A DNA stretch of 27,808 nt from UKL13-2 sp043768625 (GTDB lineage Bacteria; Pseudomonadota; Gammaproteobacteria; Burkholderiales; Usitatibacteraceae). Made by a program: the position numbers and the translations under genes. The stretch covers positions 1 to 27,808 of the forward strand of contig JAYVKG010000225.1 of the NCBI GenBank assembly GCA_043768625.1. Direction: 5' to 3'. A model generated the notes under the pieces. The model saw only the letters and a program-made list of their open reading frames with translations, had not been told where the DNA came from and did not search any database. Shown here one piece after another: positions 17,087 through 24,258 of this stretch. Position 1 is the first letter of the stretch. Every line of letters starts with the position of its first letter.

Positions 17087-17427
17087 TCAAATTGCATTCC
17101 CATCAGCATGGGCAATAAAAAAACGCTTGATTATTTTATGTAAGCCGAGCTTCTCGTTGCCGTACGGTCGCGCCCCTTCGGCGCCGTAAATGGCGACTTT
17201 TTCAGGCGTTGGAAAACCATCGCCACCGGCAATTTGTTGGAGGATCAAGCCGGGCCGGGCCGGTACGCCGTCGCCGCGGCCAAACACATGAAATTTTACG
17301 TTTTAGACCGGCAAGTGCCAACCCGCGCGACTGCCTGCATTGCGGCGGTGGCGGAATGCAGGCCACCGACAACCGCGGTACGCGATAGAAACCGTCGACG
17401 ATCCGCGGCAGTCCGTTCGACTTTATG
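17087..17427 (-). pseudogene. Possible decayed Tat-exported protein gene
   Basis: Two protein-like minus-strand segments lie in different frames. The upstream one (17427-17317) contains DRRRFLSRTAVVGGL followed by an Ala-rich stretch, which looks like a twin-arginine signal. It has no start codon after the preceding in-frame stop. The second (17302-17087) is shifted in frame and preceded by a TAA. It reads NVKFHVFGRGDGVPARPGL, then GGDGFPTPEKVAIYGAEGARPYG, and ends after IAHADGNAI. I do not recognise the protein family. Together they suggest a gene broken by at least one frameshift and a lost start, downstream of cynS. Chance open frames in GC-rich DNA are the alternative. Confidence 0.3.
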
Positions 17428-17478
17428 TCACGGCAGGCACCTTGCGCTTTCTGCGGCAATGCGCTGGTAAGCCGCTGG

Positions 17479-17922
17479 TCAATAGGTTTTGTACGGCAGA
17501 AACTTCCCGGACAGTATGACTTTCACACGGTCGCCCTTGGGATCGGGCTGGCGTTCGATATCCATCGAAAAGTCAATCGCACTCATGATGCCGTCGCCAA
17601 ATTCTTCATGGATCAATTCCTTGATGGTGGTGCCGTAGACACTGACCAGCTCGTACCAGCGATAGATTAGCGGATCGGTAGGAACGGCGGTGGGCAACGA
17701 ACCCTTGTACGGCACTTCCTGCAATATCAGCACCGCTTCTTTGTCAAGGCCAAACAGCTTGCCGGCTTTCTCGGCTTCGAGCTTGGTGAGGGTCATCTGT
17801 CCGAGCATGGCGGCGGTGACCCATTCTTTACTGTGGCCGATTTTGTCGGCAATGTCGGCCCACTTCAGGCCTTTTTTGCGTTTTGCGGAGAGAATCATTT
17901 CGGTTACATCTGAGCGGTTCAT
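17479..17922 (-). CDS. cynS: Cyanate hydratase (cyanase)
   Basis: Converts cyanate plus bicarbonate to ammonia and two CO2 (via carbamate). At 147 residues it is slightly shorter than the 156-residue E. coli enzyme. It has an N-terminal helix-turn-helix-like domain (about 1-75; KKGLKWADIADKIGHSKEWV) and the C-terminal catalytic domain. The active-site triad is complete: Arg88 and Glu91 in YRWYEL, and Ser114 in GIMSAIDF. This corresponds to Arg96/Glu99/Ser122 of E. coli with a constant offset of eight. It ends FLPYKTY, close to the family C terminus. It is the last gene of the transporter operon, 14 nt after the ATPase stop, with a good GGAG ribosome site. The context says imported cyanate is used as a nitrogen source or detoxified. 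No carbonic anhydrase gene is nearby. Confidence 0.97.
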   Translation of the reverse strand: MNRSDVTEMILSAKRKKGLKWADIADKIGHSKEWVTAAMLGQMTLTKLEAEKAGKLFGLDKEAVLILQEVPYKGSLPTAVPTDPLIYRWYELVSVYGTTIKELIHEEFGDGIMSAIDFSMDIERQPDPKGDRVKVILSGKFLPYKTY

Positions 17923-17936
17923 ACTTTCTCCTTGTT

Positions 17937-18857
17937 TTAAAACGATTTGACCCGGCTGAGGGCGGGCATTTGTGCGGCTGATTGTTCCGCTGTCGCCGGT
18001 TCGTCCGGCATTCCCGGCATCACCTGCGGCGGATACTCGTGTCCGCTGGCATCGTTAGCGGCTTGCAGTTGCAGCAGTTGCGAACGATTGACCAGAAAAT
18101 CAACCAGATGATTGCGAATTTTGTAGAACTGCGGATGGTGGTGGATGTCAGCGCGGGTCCGGTTTTTCGGCAATGTATTGACGACGATCTCGGCAATGCG
18201 CGCCTCGGGTCCGTTGGACATCAACATGATTTTGTCCGCCAGCAAAATGGATTCATCGACGTCGTGGGTAATCATGAATACCGTCTGGTGGGTCTCAGCA
18301 CAGATGGACAGCAGTTCATCCTGGATGGTGCCGCGTGTTAACGCATCGAGCGCACCGAACGGCTCGTCGAGCAGCAACATTTTCGGCTCGATGGCGAATG
18401 CGCGGGCAATGCCCACGCGCTGCTTCATGCCGCCGGACAGCTGCGAAGGCTTTTTGTTTTCGTTGCCGGTGAGGCGCACCAGATCGATATATTTTTGGCA
18501 GTGTGCCTTGATTTTTTGCTGGTCCCAGTCGGGCCAGCGTGATTTCACCGCAAAGGCGATGTTATTTTGTACCGAGAGCCACGGCATCAGCGCGTGACTT
18601 TGGAATACCACACCGCGATCGAGGCTGGGGCCGGAAACTTCGCGGCCGGCCATGATTACATTGCCTGCGGTGGCCGTATCAAGTCCGGCGAGAATATTGA
18701 GGATGGTGGTCTTGCCGCACCCAGAGTGGCCAATGATGCAGACGAACTCACCTTTCTCGATGTCCAGGTTGACGTTGTGAAACACCGGCCTGGCCCCTGG
18801 CGCGTCCGAGTAGGATTTGGCCAGTTGGCGGATTTGCAGGAAGGATTGTGAGCTCAT
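17937..18857 (-). CDS. cynD: Cyanate/nitrate-type ABC transporter ATP-binding protein
   Basis: A 306-residue ATPase of the nitrate/sulfonate/taurine ABC importer class (NrtD/CynD/SsuB/TauB). It has Walker A GHSGCGKTT (43-51), a Q-loop in VVFQSH, signature LSGGMKQR (139-146), Walker B MLLLDEPFGALD (160-171) and the H-loop His198. A 50-residue Pro/Met-rich C-terminal tail (EYPPQVMPGMPDEPATAEQ) extends past the usual end of the ATPase. It begins 2 nt after the permease stop and is followed by cynS, so the substrate is inferred to be cyanate. Nitrate or nitrite cannot be excluded from sequence. Confidence 0.9.
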   Translation of the reverse strand: MSSQSFLQIRQLAKSYSDAPGARPVFHNVNLDIEKGEFVCIIGHSGCGKTTILNILAGLDTATAGNVIMAGREVSGPSLDRGVVFQSHALMPWLSVQNNIAFAVKSRWPDWDQQKIKAHCQKYIDLVRLTGNENKKPSQLSGGMKQRVGIARAFAIEPKMLLLDEPFGALDALTRGTIQDELLSICAETHQTVFMITHDVDESILLADKIMLMSNGPEARIAEIVVNTLPKNRTRADIHHHPQFYKIRNHLVDFLVNRSQLLQLQAANDASGHEYPPQVMPGMPDEPATAEQSAAQMPALSRVKSF

Positions 18858-18859
18858 CG

Positions 18860-19696
18860 CTATTCGATGTACGTCACGGCGCGCTGCAATATACCAAACA
18901 TGAGATCAAGCAACATCCCCACCACGCCGATCATCAGTATTGCAAAAATCACATTGGTGAGCGAAAGATTATTCCATTCGTTCCAGACGAAATAGCCAAT
19001 CCCGGTTCCGCCCACCAGCATTTCAGCGGCAACAATCACCAGCCACGCGATGCCCATCGAAATGCGCATGCCGGTGAGTATGGTCGGTGCAGCGGCCGGC
19101 AACACCACCAAAAAGGCTTTGCGTAACACGCCAACCTCCAGCGTTTTGGCCACATTCAGCCAGTCGCGCCTGACCCCGGCTACGCCGTGCGCCGTATTGA
19201 TCAGCATCGGCCATATCGAGCAAATGAAAATAACGAAGATGGATGAAATCGTCGAATCCTTGATCGTGTAGAGCGCCAGTGGCATCCACGCCAGCGGCGA
19301 AATTGGTTTTAGAATTTGGATGAAAGGATTTAACGCCCGATAAATCAATGGCGACATACCGATCAGGAAGCCCGCAGGGATCGCCACCAGGGCGGCCAGC
19401 AAAAACCCCGACATGACGCGAACCAATGAATAGGCGATTTGCACGCCGATACCTTTGTCGTTGGGGCCGTTATCGTAAAAAGGGTTACGCAGCTGTTTCC
19501 AAAGTGTCTCGCCAATCTGCGCCGGCGTCGGCAGCCCGGTGGTTTTCACCACACCTGCGCCCATCAATTTGGCGTATTCGCTGTCCGCCGTCTGTGCTAC
19601 CCCCTTTGTCAGGGTTGCCAGATGCCAGACCAGCAAAAACACCCCAAGCAGTGCGAGGCTCAATATGGCCGCTTTGAGCGGCATTGACTTGATCAC
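18860..19696 (-). CDS. cynB: Cyanate/nitrate-type ABC transporter permease
   Basis: Inner-membrane permease of the NrtB/CynB/SsuC class, 278 residues with about six or seven helices. The first is at LKAAILSLALLGVFLLVWHLA. The family segment PLAWMPLALYTIKDSTISSIFVIF is followed by the EAA-type coupling loop (KTLEVGVLRKAFLVVLPAAAPTILTGMRISMGIAW). A soluble insertion after the first helix (TADSEYAKLMGAGVV, then FYDNGPNDKGIG) is seen in nitrate-type permeases. The start could be GTG at 19696 or ATG at 19684. Both lie within 16 nt of the upstream gene's stop, so the two genes are translationally coupled. Confidence 0.9.
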   Translation of the reverse strand: MIKSMPLKAAILSLALLGVFLLVWHLATLTKGVAQTADSEYAKLMGAGVVKTTGLPTPAQIGETLWKQLRNPFYDNGPNDKGIGVQIAYSLVRVMSGFLLAALVAIPAGFLIGMSPLIYRALNPFIQILKPISPLAWMPLALYTIKDSTISSIFVIFICSIWPMLINTAHGVAGVRRDWLNVAKTLEVGVLRKAFLVVLPAAAPTILTGMRISMGIAWLVIVAAEMLVGGTGIGYFVWNEWNNLSLTNVIFAILMIGVVGMLLDLMFGILQRAVTYIE

Positions 19697-19699
19697 CGC

Positions 19700-21073
19700 C
19701 TACGCCAGCTTTTTGATTTTGAAACTGTCGACATACGGTCCAGGTTTATTCTCGTCGAATGCCTTGCCCATGACGATAATTTTCTTGGCCTGTTTCTCCG
19801 GTATCGGCATGCCGACTTCTTTCATGCGCTTTTTGGCGTCGGTAAGCAGAAAAACCTGGTCGACGATTTCCTTGTATTTCACATCACCTTTGACGTAGCC
19901 CCAGCGCTTCATCTGCGTAAGTATCCAAACACCCATCGCGCTCCATGGAACCGGATCGAAGTCCACCCGATCAGCAACATTTTTAACCGCACCAAGACCA
20001 TCCGCAAATTTTCCGGTCAACACTTGCTCGATGACCGTTACCGGCTGGTTAAGGTAAGCCGCCGGCGCGATGGCACTGGCGATGGTGCTGCGGTTGGCCG
20101 GATTCATCGCCATCTGCGCCGCATTAAGCACAGCTCGTGTGAGCGCGGCAAATGTATTGGGATTTTCCCTCACCCATTCGTTGCGCATGCCAAAAGAGCA
20201 ACACGGATGACCATCCCAGATTTCTTTGGTGAGGATATGAATAAAGCCGACCTGATCGAATACCGCGCGCTGATTGAACGGATCCGGGCCGAGGAAGCCG
20301 TCGATGTTGCCAGCGCGCAGGTTTGCCACCATTTCCGGCGGCGGCGTGACGCGAATCTGGATGTCCTTGTCGGGATCGAGCCCGTGCTCGGCCACGTAAT
20401 AACGCAGCAGAAAATTGTGCATCGAATACTCAAACGGCACCGCGAAAACCAGCCCCTTCCATTGCTTGGGATCGCGGCGGTCCCGGTGTTTCATCGCCAG
20501 CGTGATCGCCTGACCGTTAATGTTTTGGATGGTCGCGACGCTCATCGGCAGCGGGTTTGAGCCGGCCCCCAGAGACATCGCCAACGGCATCGGTGCCAGC
20601 ATGTGCGAAGCGTCATATTCTTTGTTGACGAGCTTGTCGCGGATCAGCGCCCACCCTGCGGTTTTGACCACCGAAACATTGAGACCCTGTTTTTCATAGA
20701 AGCCCAGTGGATGCGCCATGATGAGTGGTGTGGCGCAGGTGATCGGGATGAAGCCAATTTTCAAATCTTTTTTTTCCAGCGGCGCTTTATCCTGTGCCAT
20801 CGCCGTCAGCGCGCCTAGCGGGAACAGACTCGCGATTGCGGCAAGCGCGGTCGACGATCCCACGCTGTTGATGAATTGGCGACGCGCAATGTCGTTTGGA
20901 AACAATGCCGACAGGATGCCTCCCTGAATGGATCGGGTGAGTAGTTGCTCTTCATTGGGCGCAGTTGCATTGGCGGACAGTGCATCGTGCTCTGCCTGTG
21001 AGCCATGTTGCCCACAGCCGCAGCCACGAAAGGTGGATGCAGCATTGAAAGGGTCGTTCTGGAATATAGACAT
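19700..21073 (-). CDS. cynA: Tat-exported substrate-binding protein, NrtA/CynA family
   Basis: Periplasmic binding protein of a nitrate/cyanate-type ABC importer, 457 residues. An N-terminal cytosolic leader of about 60 residues carries GCGCGQHGSQAEHD (Cys18, Cys20, His23). The Tat signal follows with Arg64-Arg65 in ARRQFINSVG and a hydrophobic stretch ending AMAQ. The mature domain has LKIGFIPITCATPLIMAHPLGFY, GPDPFNQRAVF and HPCCSFGMRNEW, typical of NrtA/CmpA folds. The ATG at 21073 has GGGA 7 nt upstream and a predicted 25-nt leader from a sigma-54 promoter. It is the first gene of the four-gene operon. The exact ligand is inferred from cynS linkage. Confidence 0.9.
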   Translation of the reverse strand: MSIFQNDPFNAASTFRGCGCGQHGSQAEHDALSANATAPNEEQLLTRSIQGGILSALFPNDIARRQFINSVGSSTALAAIASLFPLGALTAMAQDKAPLEKKDLKIGFIPITCATPLIMAHPLGFYEKQGLNVSVVKTAGWALIRDKLVNKEYDASHMLAPMPLAMSLGAGSNPLPMSVATIQNINGQAITLAMKHRDRRDPKQWKGLVFAVPFEYSMHNFLLRYYVAEHGLDPDKDIQIRVTPPPEMVANLRAGNIDGFLGPDPFNQRAVFDQVGFIHILTKEIWDGHPCCSFGMRNEWVRENPNTFAALTRAVLNAAQMAMNPANRSTIASAIAPAAYLNQPVTVIEQVLTGKFADGLGAVKNVADRVDFDPVPWSAMGVWILTQMKRWGYVKGDVKYKEIVDQVFLLTDAKKRMKEVGMPIPEKQAKKIIVMGKAFDENKPGPYVDSFKIKKLA

Positions 21074-21109
21074 GCGGAGATCCCGTTAATTGTGGTCGCG
21101 GGAAGCTTC

Positions 21110-21125
21110 GCAAGTTATATGCCAA
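21110..21125 (-). promoter_or_regulatory. Sigma-54 (-24/-12) promoter of the cyn operon
   Basis: Minus-strand TTGGCATATAACTTGC matches the sigma-54 consensus TTGGCAYRNNNNTTGC, with GG and GC exactly ten bases apart. The predicted start is near 21098, leaving a 25-nt leader before the cynA ATG. Confidence 0.85.
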
Positions 21126-21186
21126 GGCGTTAAATTGTGACTTGCGGGGCAGCATCGTCATGCGCCCCGGATGGGATCGGGGTGCC

Positions 21187-21201
21187 GCACAATTTTGGTG
21201 C
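21187..21201 (-). promoter_or_regulatory. NtrC-type enhancer site 1
   Basis: Minus-strand GCACCAAAATTGTGC is one base off the classic glnA NtrC core GCACCAAAATGGTGC. It is centred near -96 from the predicted sigma-54 start, a normal enhancer distance. Confidence 0.75.
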
Positions 21202-21217
21202 CGGCGAAAATCGGCGC

Positions 21218-21232
21218 GCACCATTTCGGTAT
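21218..21232 (-). promoter_or_regulatory. Weaker NtrC-type enhancer site 2
   Basis: GCACCATTTCGGTAT on the plus strand has one intact half-site (GCACCA) and a partial second half (GGT). Its centre is 31 bp from site 1, about three helical turns, like the paired sites of glnAp2. Another half-site, TGCACC, lies at 21237-21242. Confidence 0.45.
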
Positions 21233-21390
21233 TCATTGCACCGATGCTGGCTTGGCAACCAACGCATTGCAATGACAGCGGCGTGCGTTCGCGTTGGCTA
21301 GTGAGGTGGCGAGAGCAAGCCACAGTAGTGACTTCGTAATGCTGCGGTGTGGATCAGGTCACCCACAGCGCTGTTAAAACCCGATTTTGA

Positions 21391-21885
21391 TCAATGCTGA
21401 TGATCGTCTGCGAAATTTTCTCTGGCGGTTGCATCAAGCTTAACCACTATCTGTTTTTTACGGACATCTTCAAACGTAAGTGTCAACCGCACTTTGTCAC
21501 CTTTTCGGATGGGATTTTTCACCTTCATCAGCATGACATGCATGCCACCAGGCGCCAGCCTGACCACTTTACCCGGCTCAACATCGACCGTTTCCAGTGC
21601 TTTCATTTCCATCACGCCGTGGTTCATTTTCATATCGTGGATCTCAACGATGCCGGCAACAGATGATTCAGCTTTGACCAGTTTTACTGGCGTGGCGGAT
21701 TTGATCTGCATGTAGGCAGCCGAAACACTGCCGCCGGGAATGGTTGGCTTCACCCAGACGTCCGAGACGGTCGGCATTGGTACGCTTTTGTCGGTGGTCT
21801 GTGCCGGGCAGGCACCCGCAAAGCCGATAGCGATCATGACAAGCGCGAGTTGCGTAACGGGTTGTTGCGGATAAGTGGATGTCAT
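21391..21885 (-). CDS. pccA: Periplasmic copper chaperone, PCuAC family
   Basis: A 164-residue exported Cu(I) chaperone of the type that supplies copper to cytochrome oxidase. The N-terminal signal is LALVMIAIGFAGACPAQ; a Cys at 26 gives only a weak lipobox. The diagnostic H-x10-M-x21-H-x-M ligand set is exact: His83, Met94, His116, Met118. Further Met/His residues lie around HDMKMNHGVMEM, and a His-rich tail (DDHQH) may bind additional metal. Its ATG overlaps the bioD stop by one base (TAATG on the minus strand), making it the last gene of the biotin operon transcript. No sco or cox genes are adjacent. Confidence 0.92.
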   Translation of the reverse strand: MTSTYPQQPVTQLALVMIAIGFAGACPAQTTDKSVPMPTVSDVWVKPTIPGGSVSAAYMQIKSATPVKLVKAESSVAGIVEIHDMKMNHGVMEMKALETVDVEPGKVVRLAPGGMHVMLMKVKNPIRKGDKVRLTLTFEDVRKKQIVVKLDATARENFADDHQH

Positions 21886-22589
21886 TAAATTACCTTCGTC
21901 AGAAAATCAATCTGCAAGTAGCTCGCAGCACTTCGGGCACGTTCCATAGTGGTATTTGACTGCAGGTCAAACGGCACGGTTCCCAGCAGCGGCGCATCAA
22001 TGAGGTCTTGAAGTACGACAAGGTTTTCGTCGAACGCGCGCATCGCGGGGCCCGCCGAGGGTGTATTGGCGACCCATCCGGCAAGCCGTAATTTGCGCGC
22101 CTTGATGGCTTCAACGGTGAGCACGACGTGATTGAGTACGCCCAAGCGCATGCCGACCACCAGCACCACGTCGAGCGCCAAAAATGCGGGTATGTCCGCC
22201 ATCGACTGGCTCGCTGAAAGCGGCACCAGAAAACCACCCGCACCCTCCACCAGCACCGTATCGGCGTCAGCTTTGAGCCTTTCAAACGCGGCACCGATGA
22301 CGTGCATCTCGACCACGGTATTTTCGTGCCGTGCGGCTAGATGCGGCGCGATTGCTTCCGCAAAACAGTAGGGATTGCTGTCGCGCAGCGGGCAAGTCGA
22401 ACCAGCAACTTCGCGTAGCGCGGCAACGTCCGGGTTGATGCCCGTCCCGTCAATAATGTCGGCCCCCGCCGCCACCGGCTTCATTGGCGCCGCCCGCAGG
22501 CCACGTTTGGCGAAAGCTTCAAGCAAGGCGCAGGTGACAAAAGTCTTGCCAACATCGGTGTCGGTGCCGGTAATAAAAAAGTTTCTCAA
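21885..22589 (-). CDS. bioD: Dethiobiotin synthetase
   Basis: ATP-dependent carboxylation of 7,8-diaminopelargonate to dethiobiotin, the penultimate step of biotin synthesis, in the cytosol. At 234 residues it is of usual length. It has a P-loop GTDTDVGKT (8-16), the Lys37 region in PMKPVAAG, the VEGAGGFLVPL loop for nucleotide/Mg2+, and ANTPS near the base-recognition region. The start overlaps bioC by 4 bp. It belongs to the bioFHCD block. Confidence 0.96.
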   Translation of the reverse strand: MRNFFITGTDTDVGKTFVTCALLEAFAKRGLRAAPMKPVAAGADIIDGTGINPDVAALREVAGSTCPLRDSNPYCFAEAIAPHLAARHENTVVEMHVIGAAFERLKADADTVLVEGAGGFLVPLSASQSMADIPAFLALDVVLVVGMRLGVLNHVVLTVEAIKARKLRLAGWVANTPSAGPAMRAFDENLVVLQDLIDAPLLGTVPFDLQSNTTMERARSAASYLQIDFLTKVI

Positions 22590-23497
22590 GGGTTGCGAAC
22601 CATGCGTTTAAATTCATCAAGCGCAATTGCGTGCTGGCCATCGATGGTTCTGCGCTTGATCGATTCGGGTTTCCAGGCGTGGCCATAAACGACTTCAAAA
22701 GTAGCCGGCAGTCGACCATCTTTACGAAATGCTTCGTACGCTGCGACCATGCGCGCCCAGCCTGTGCGTCCTGTCAATCCGGTGCGGCGCCCATTGAGGA
22801 CATTGTGCGCGCCGATACCTTTTAATTCCTTCAGCATTGGCGAGAGCGTGGCGTACGTGAGCGTGATGATTTCCTGGTCCATCACCGGGTCGGCAAAGCC
22901 GGCATGCGCAAGGATGTCGCCGAGGTCGTGCATGTCGACGAAGCGATTGACGTGCGGCCGGTCGTCGAGGGTGCGAAAGGCGGCGCGAAGTTCTTTCAAT
23001 GTATCTGGTCCGAAGCTGGTGAACATGAATAGCCCATTGGGCCTCAACACGCGCGCAACTTCTATGGCAACGCGCTCAGGATCGCACCACTGTAGCGCCA
23101 GATTCGAGATGGCGAGATCGACGCTCCCGGCATCAAGCGGCAGCGACTCGGCATCTCCGCACAGCCAGGACTGTCGTGGTGCATGTCGCAGGATTCTTTT
23201 TAACCAGGACGTGGATTTTGCTTGGTACTTTGCGGAGGAGAGCATGTTTTCAGCCAGATCGAGACCAATGATGTCTGCGTCTGCATAGCGCTCGCGGAGC
23301 TTGGCTGTCGCATAGCCAGTGCCGCAGCCAATGTCAAGCGCGGTAGCCGGTTGCAGCTTGATGTAGTCCAGCCGTTCGAACAGGCGATCGGCGATCTCGC
23401 GTTGCAGGAAAGCATTGCCGTCGTAGCTGGTGGCCGCCTTGCCAAAAGACCGGCGTACGGCCGGCTTCGGTGGAAATAAACTTTGACCGGCGCTCAT
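22586..23497 (-). CDS. bioC: Malonyl-ACP O-methyltransferase
   Basis: SAM-dependent enzyme that methyl-esterifies malonyl-ACP so it can enter fatty acid synthesis as a disguised primer for pimelate. At 303 residues it is longer than E. coli BioC (251) but like other betaproteobacterial versions. The N terminus has VRRSFGKAATSYDGNAFLQREIADRL, characteristic of BioC. The SAM motif is LDIGCGTGYAT (54-64), with DLAENML and an acidic GDAESLPL loop. The C-terminal GRRTGLTGR segment is also family-like. It overlaps bioH and bioD by 4 bp each, consistent with tight coupling. Confidence 0.94.
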   Translation of the reverse strand: MSAGQSLFPPKPAVRRSFGKAATSYDGNAFLQREIADRLFERLDYIKLQPATALDIGCGTGYATAKLRERYADADIIGLDLAENMLSSAKYQAKSTSWLKRILRHAPRQSWLCGDAESLPLDAGSVDLAISNLALQWCDPERVAIEVARVLRPNGLFMFTSFGPDTLKELRAAFRTLDDRPHVNRFVDMHDLGDILAHAGFADPVMDQEIITLTYATLSPMLKELKGIGAHNVLNGRRTGLTGRTGWARMVAAYEAFRKDGRLPATFEVVYGHAWKPESIKRRTIDGQHAIALDEFKRMVRNP

Positions 23498-24258
23498 GCG
23501 GCCAGGAACCGATTGAGGTCGTTAAGAAACGTTTGCGGGTGGGAAAGGAACGGCGCGTGGGCCGCGTGGGCCATCATCACATAGTGCGCCTGCGGCAAGC
23601 GGCTAGCCACCCAGCGACCGGCGGGTTCTGGCGTCAACGCATCGTGATCGCCTTGCAGTACCAGGCAAGGTTGCAAAATGTTTTGCAAATGCGCGCGCAA
23701 ATCGGCGCTCGCTAATATGGCCAGGCCGGCGGCAAGCGCACCCGGATCGGCCCCGCCACGTGTGGTTACTGCCCGCTGAAGTTTTGCCATGGTGTCGCGC
23801 AGGTTCGGCTGATTCAAAACCTGCAGGGCAAGAAAGCGACGGATGGTGGCAGCGTAATTACTCGACAGTCGTGCGCCGAAATCGGCAAGCACGGCGGGTG
23901 CCACCGCGTGCGGCCAGTTATCGCGCTGCAGGAAACAGGGGGTGGTAGCCACCAGCACCAGTCTGCCGACACGATTTGCATGGCAACGCGCCAATTCCAG
24001 CGCAACCTGGCCGCCGAGTGACCAGCCGAGCAAATGGGTATTTTCCGGCATGGCCTGGGCGACCGCATCGACCATTCCGGCAAGTGTGGTGATGCCGGTT
24101 GCGGGAGACTGTCCGTGCCCGGGCAAATCGACGATATGCAGCGTGTAGCACTCAGCCAGCGCATCGCGTACACCGCTCCACACGGCGCCGTTCAATCCCC
24201 AGCCGTGCAACATCGTGAGGTTCGGTCCGCTGCCGATCACATCGACTGCCAGTGTCAT
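23494..24258 (-). CDS. bioH: Pimeloyl-[ACP] methyl ester esterase
   Basis: Alpha/beta hydrolase that removes the methyl ester from pimeloyl-ACP methyl ester and ends the BioC-initiated chain. At 254 residues it matches E. coli BioH (256). The catalytic triad is visible: Ser80 in GWSLGG, Asp206 in GDHDALTP and His234 in HAAHAPF, close to Ser82/Asp207/His235 of E. coli. The oxyanion segment is MLHGWGLNGAVW. It lies between bioF and bioC with 4-bp overlaps on both sides, which supports the BioH rather than a generic hydrolase assignment. Confidence 0.95.
   Translation of the reverse strand: MTLAVDVIGSGPNLTMLHGWGLNGAVWSGVRDALAECYTLHIVDLPGHGQSPATGITTLAGMVDAVAQAMPENTHLLGWSLGGQVALELARCHANRVGRLVLVATTPCFLQRDNWPHAVAPAVLADFGARLSSNYAATIRRFLALQVLNQPNLRDTMAKLQRAVTTRGGADPGALAAGLAILASADLRAHLQNILQPCLVLQGDHDALTPEPAGRWVASRLPQAHYVMMAHAAHAPFLSHPQTFLNDLNRFLAA

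Larger units (their letters stand above)
21126..21390. other. Upstream region between pccA and the cyn operon
   Basis: Together with the sigma-54 core this is a 317-bp gap. It holds the NtrC-type sites and no credible gene: the minus-strand frame at 21323-20952 overlaps cynA out of frame. A small dyad, TGTGG-N10-CCACA, lies at about 21350-21369 past pccA and has no U-tract, so pccA termination is unresolved. Confidence 0.5.

Noticed and set aside
21237..21242. Third NtrC half-site TGCACC
   Set aside because: It has no matching second half at the proper spacing, so it was noted only as a half-site.
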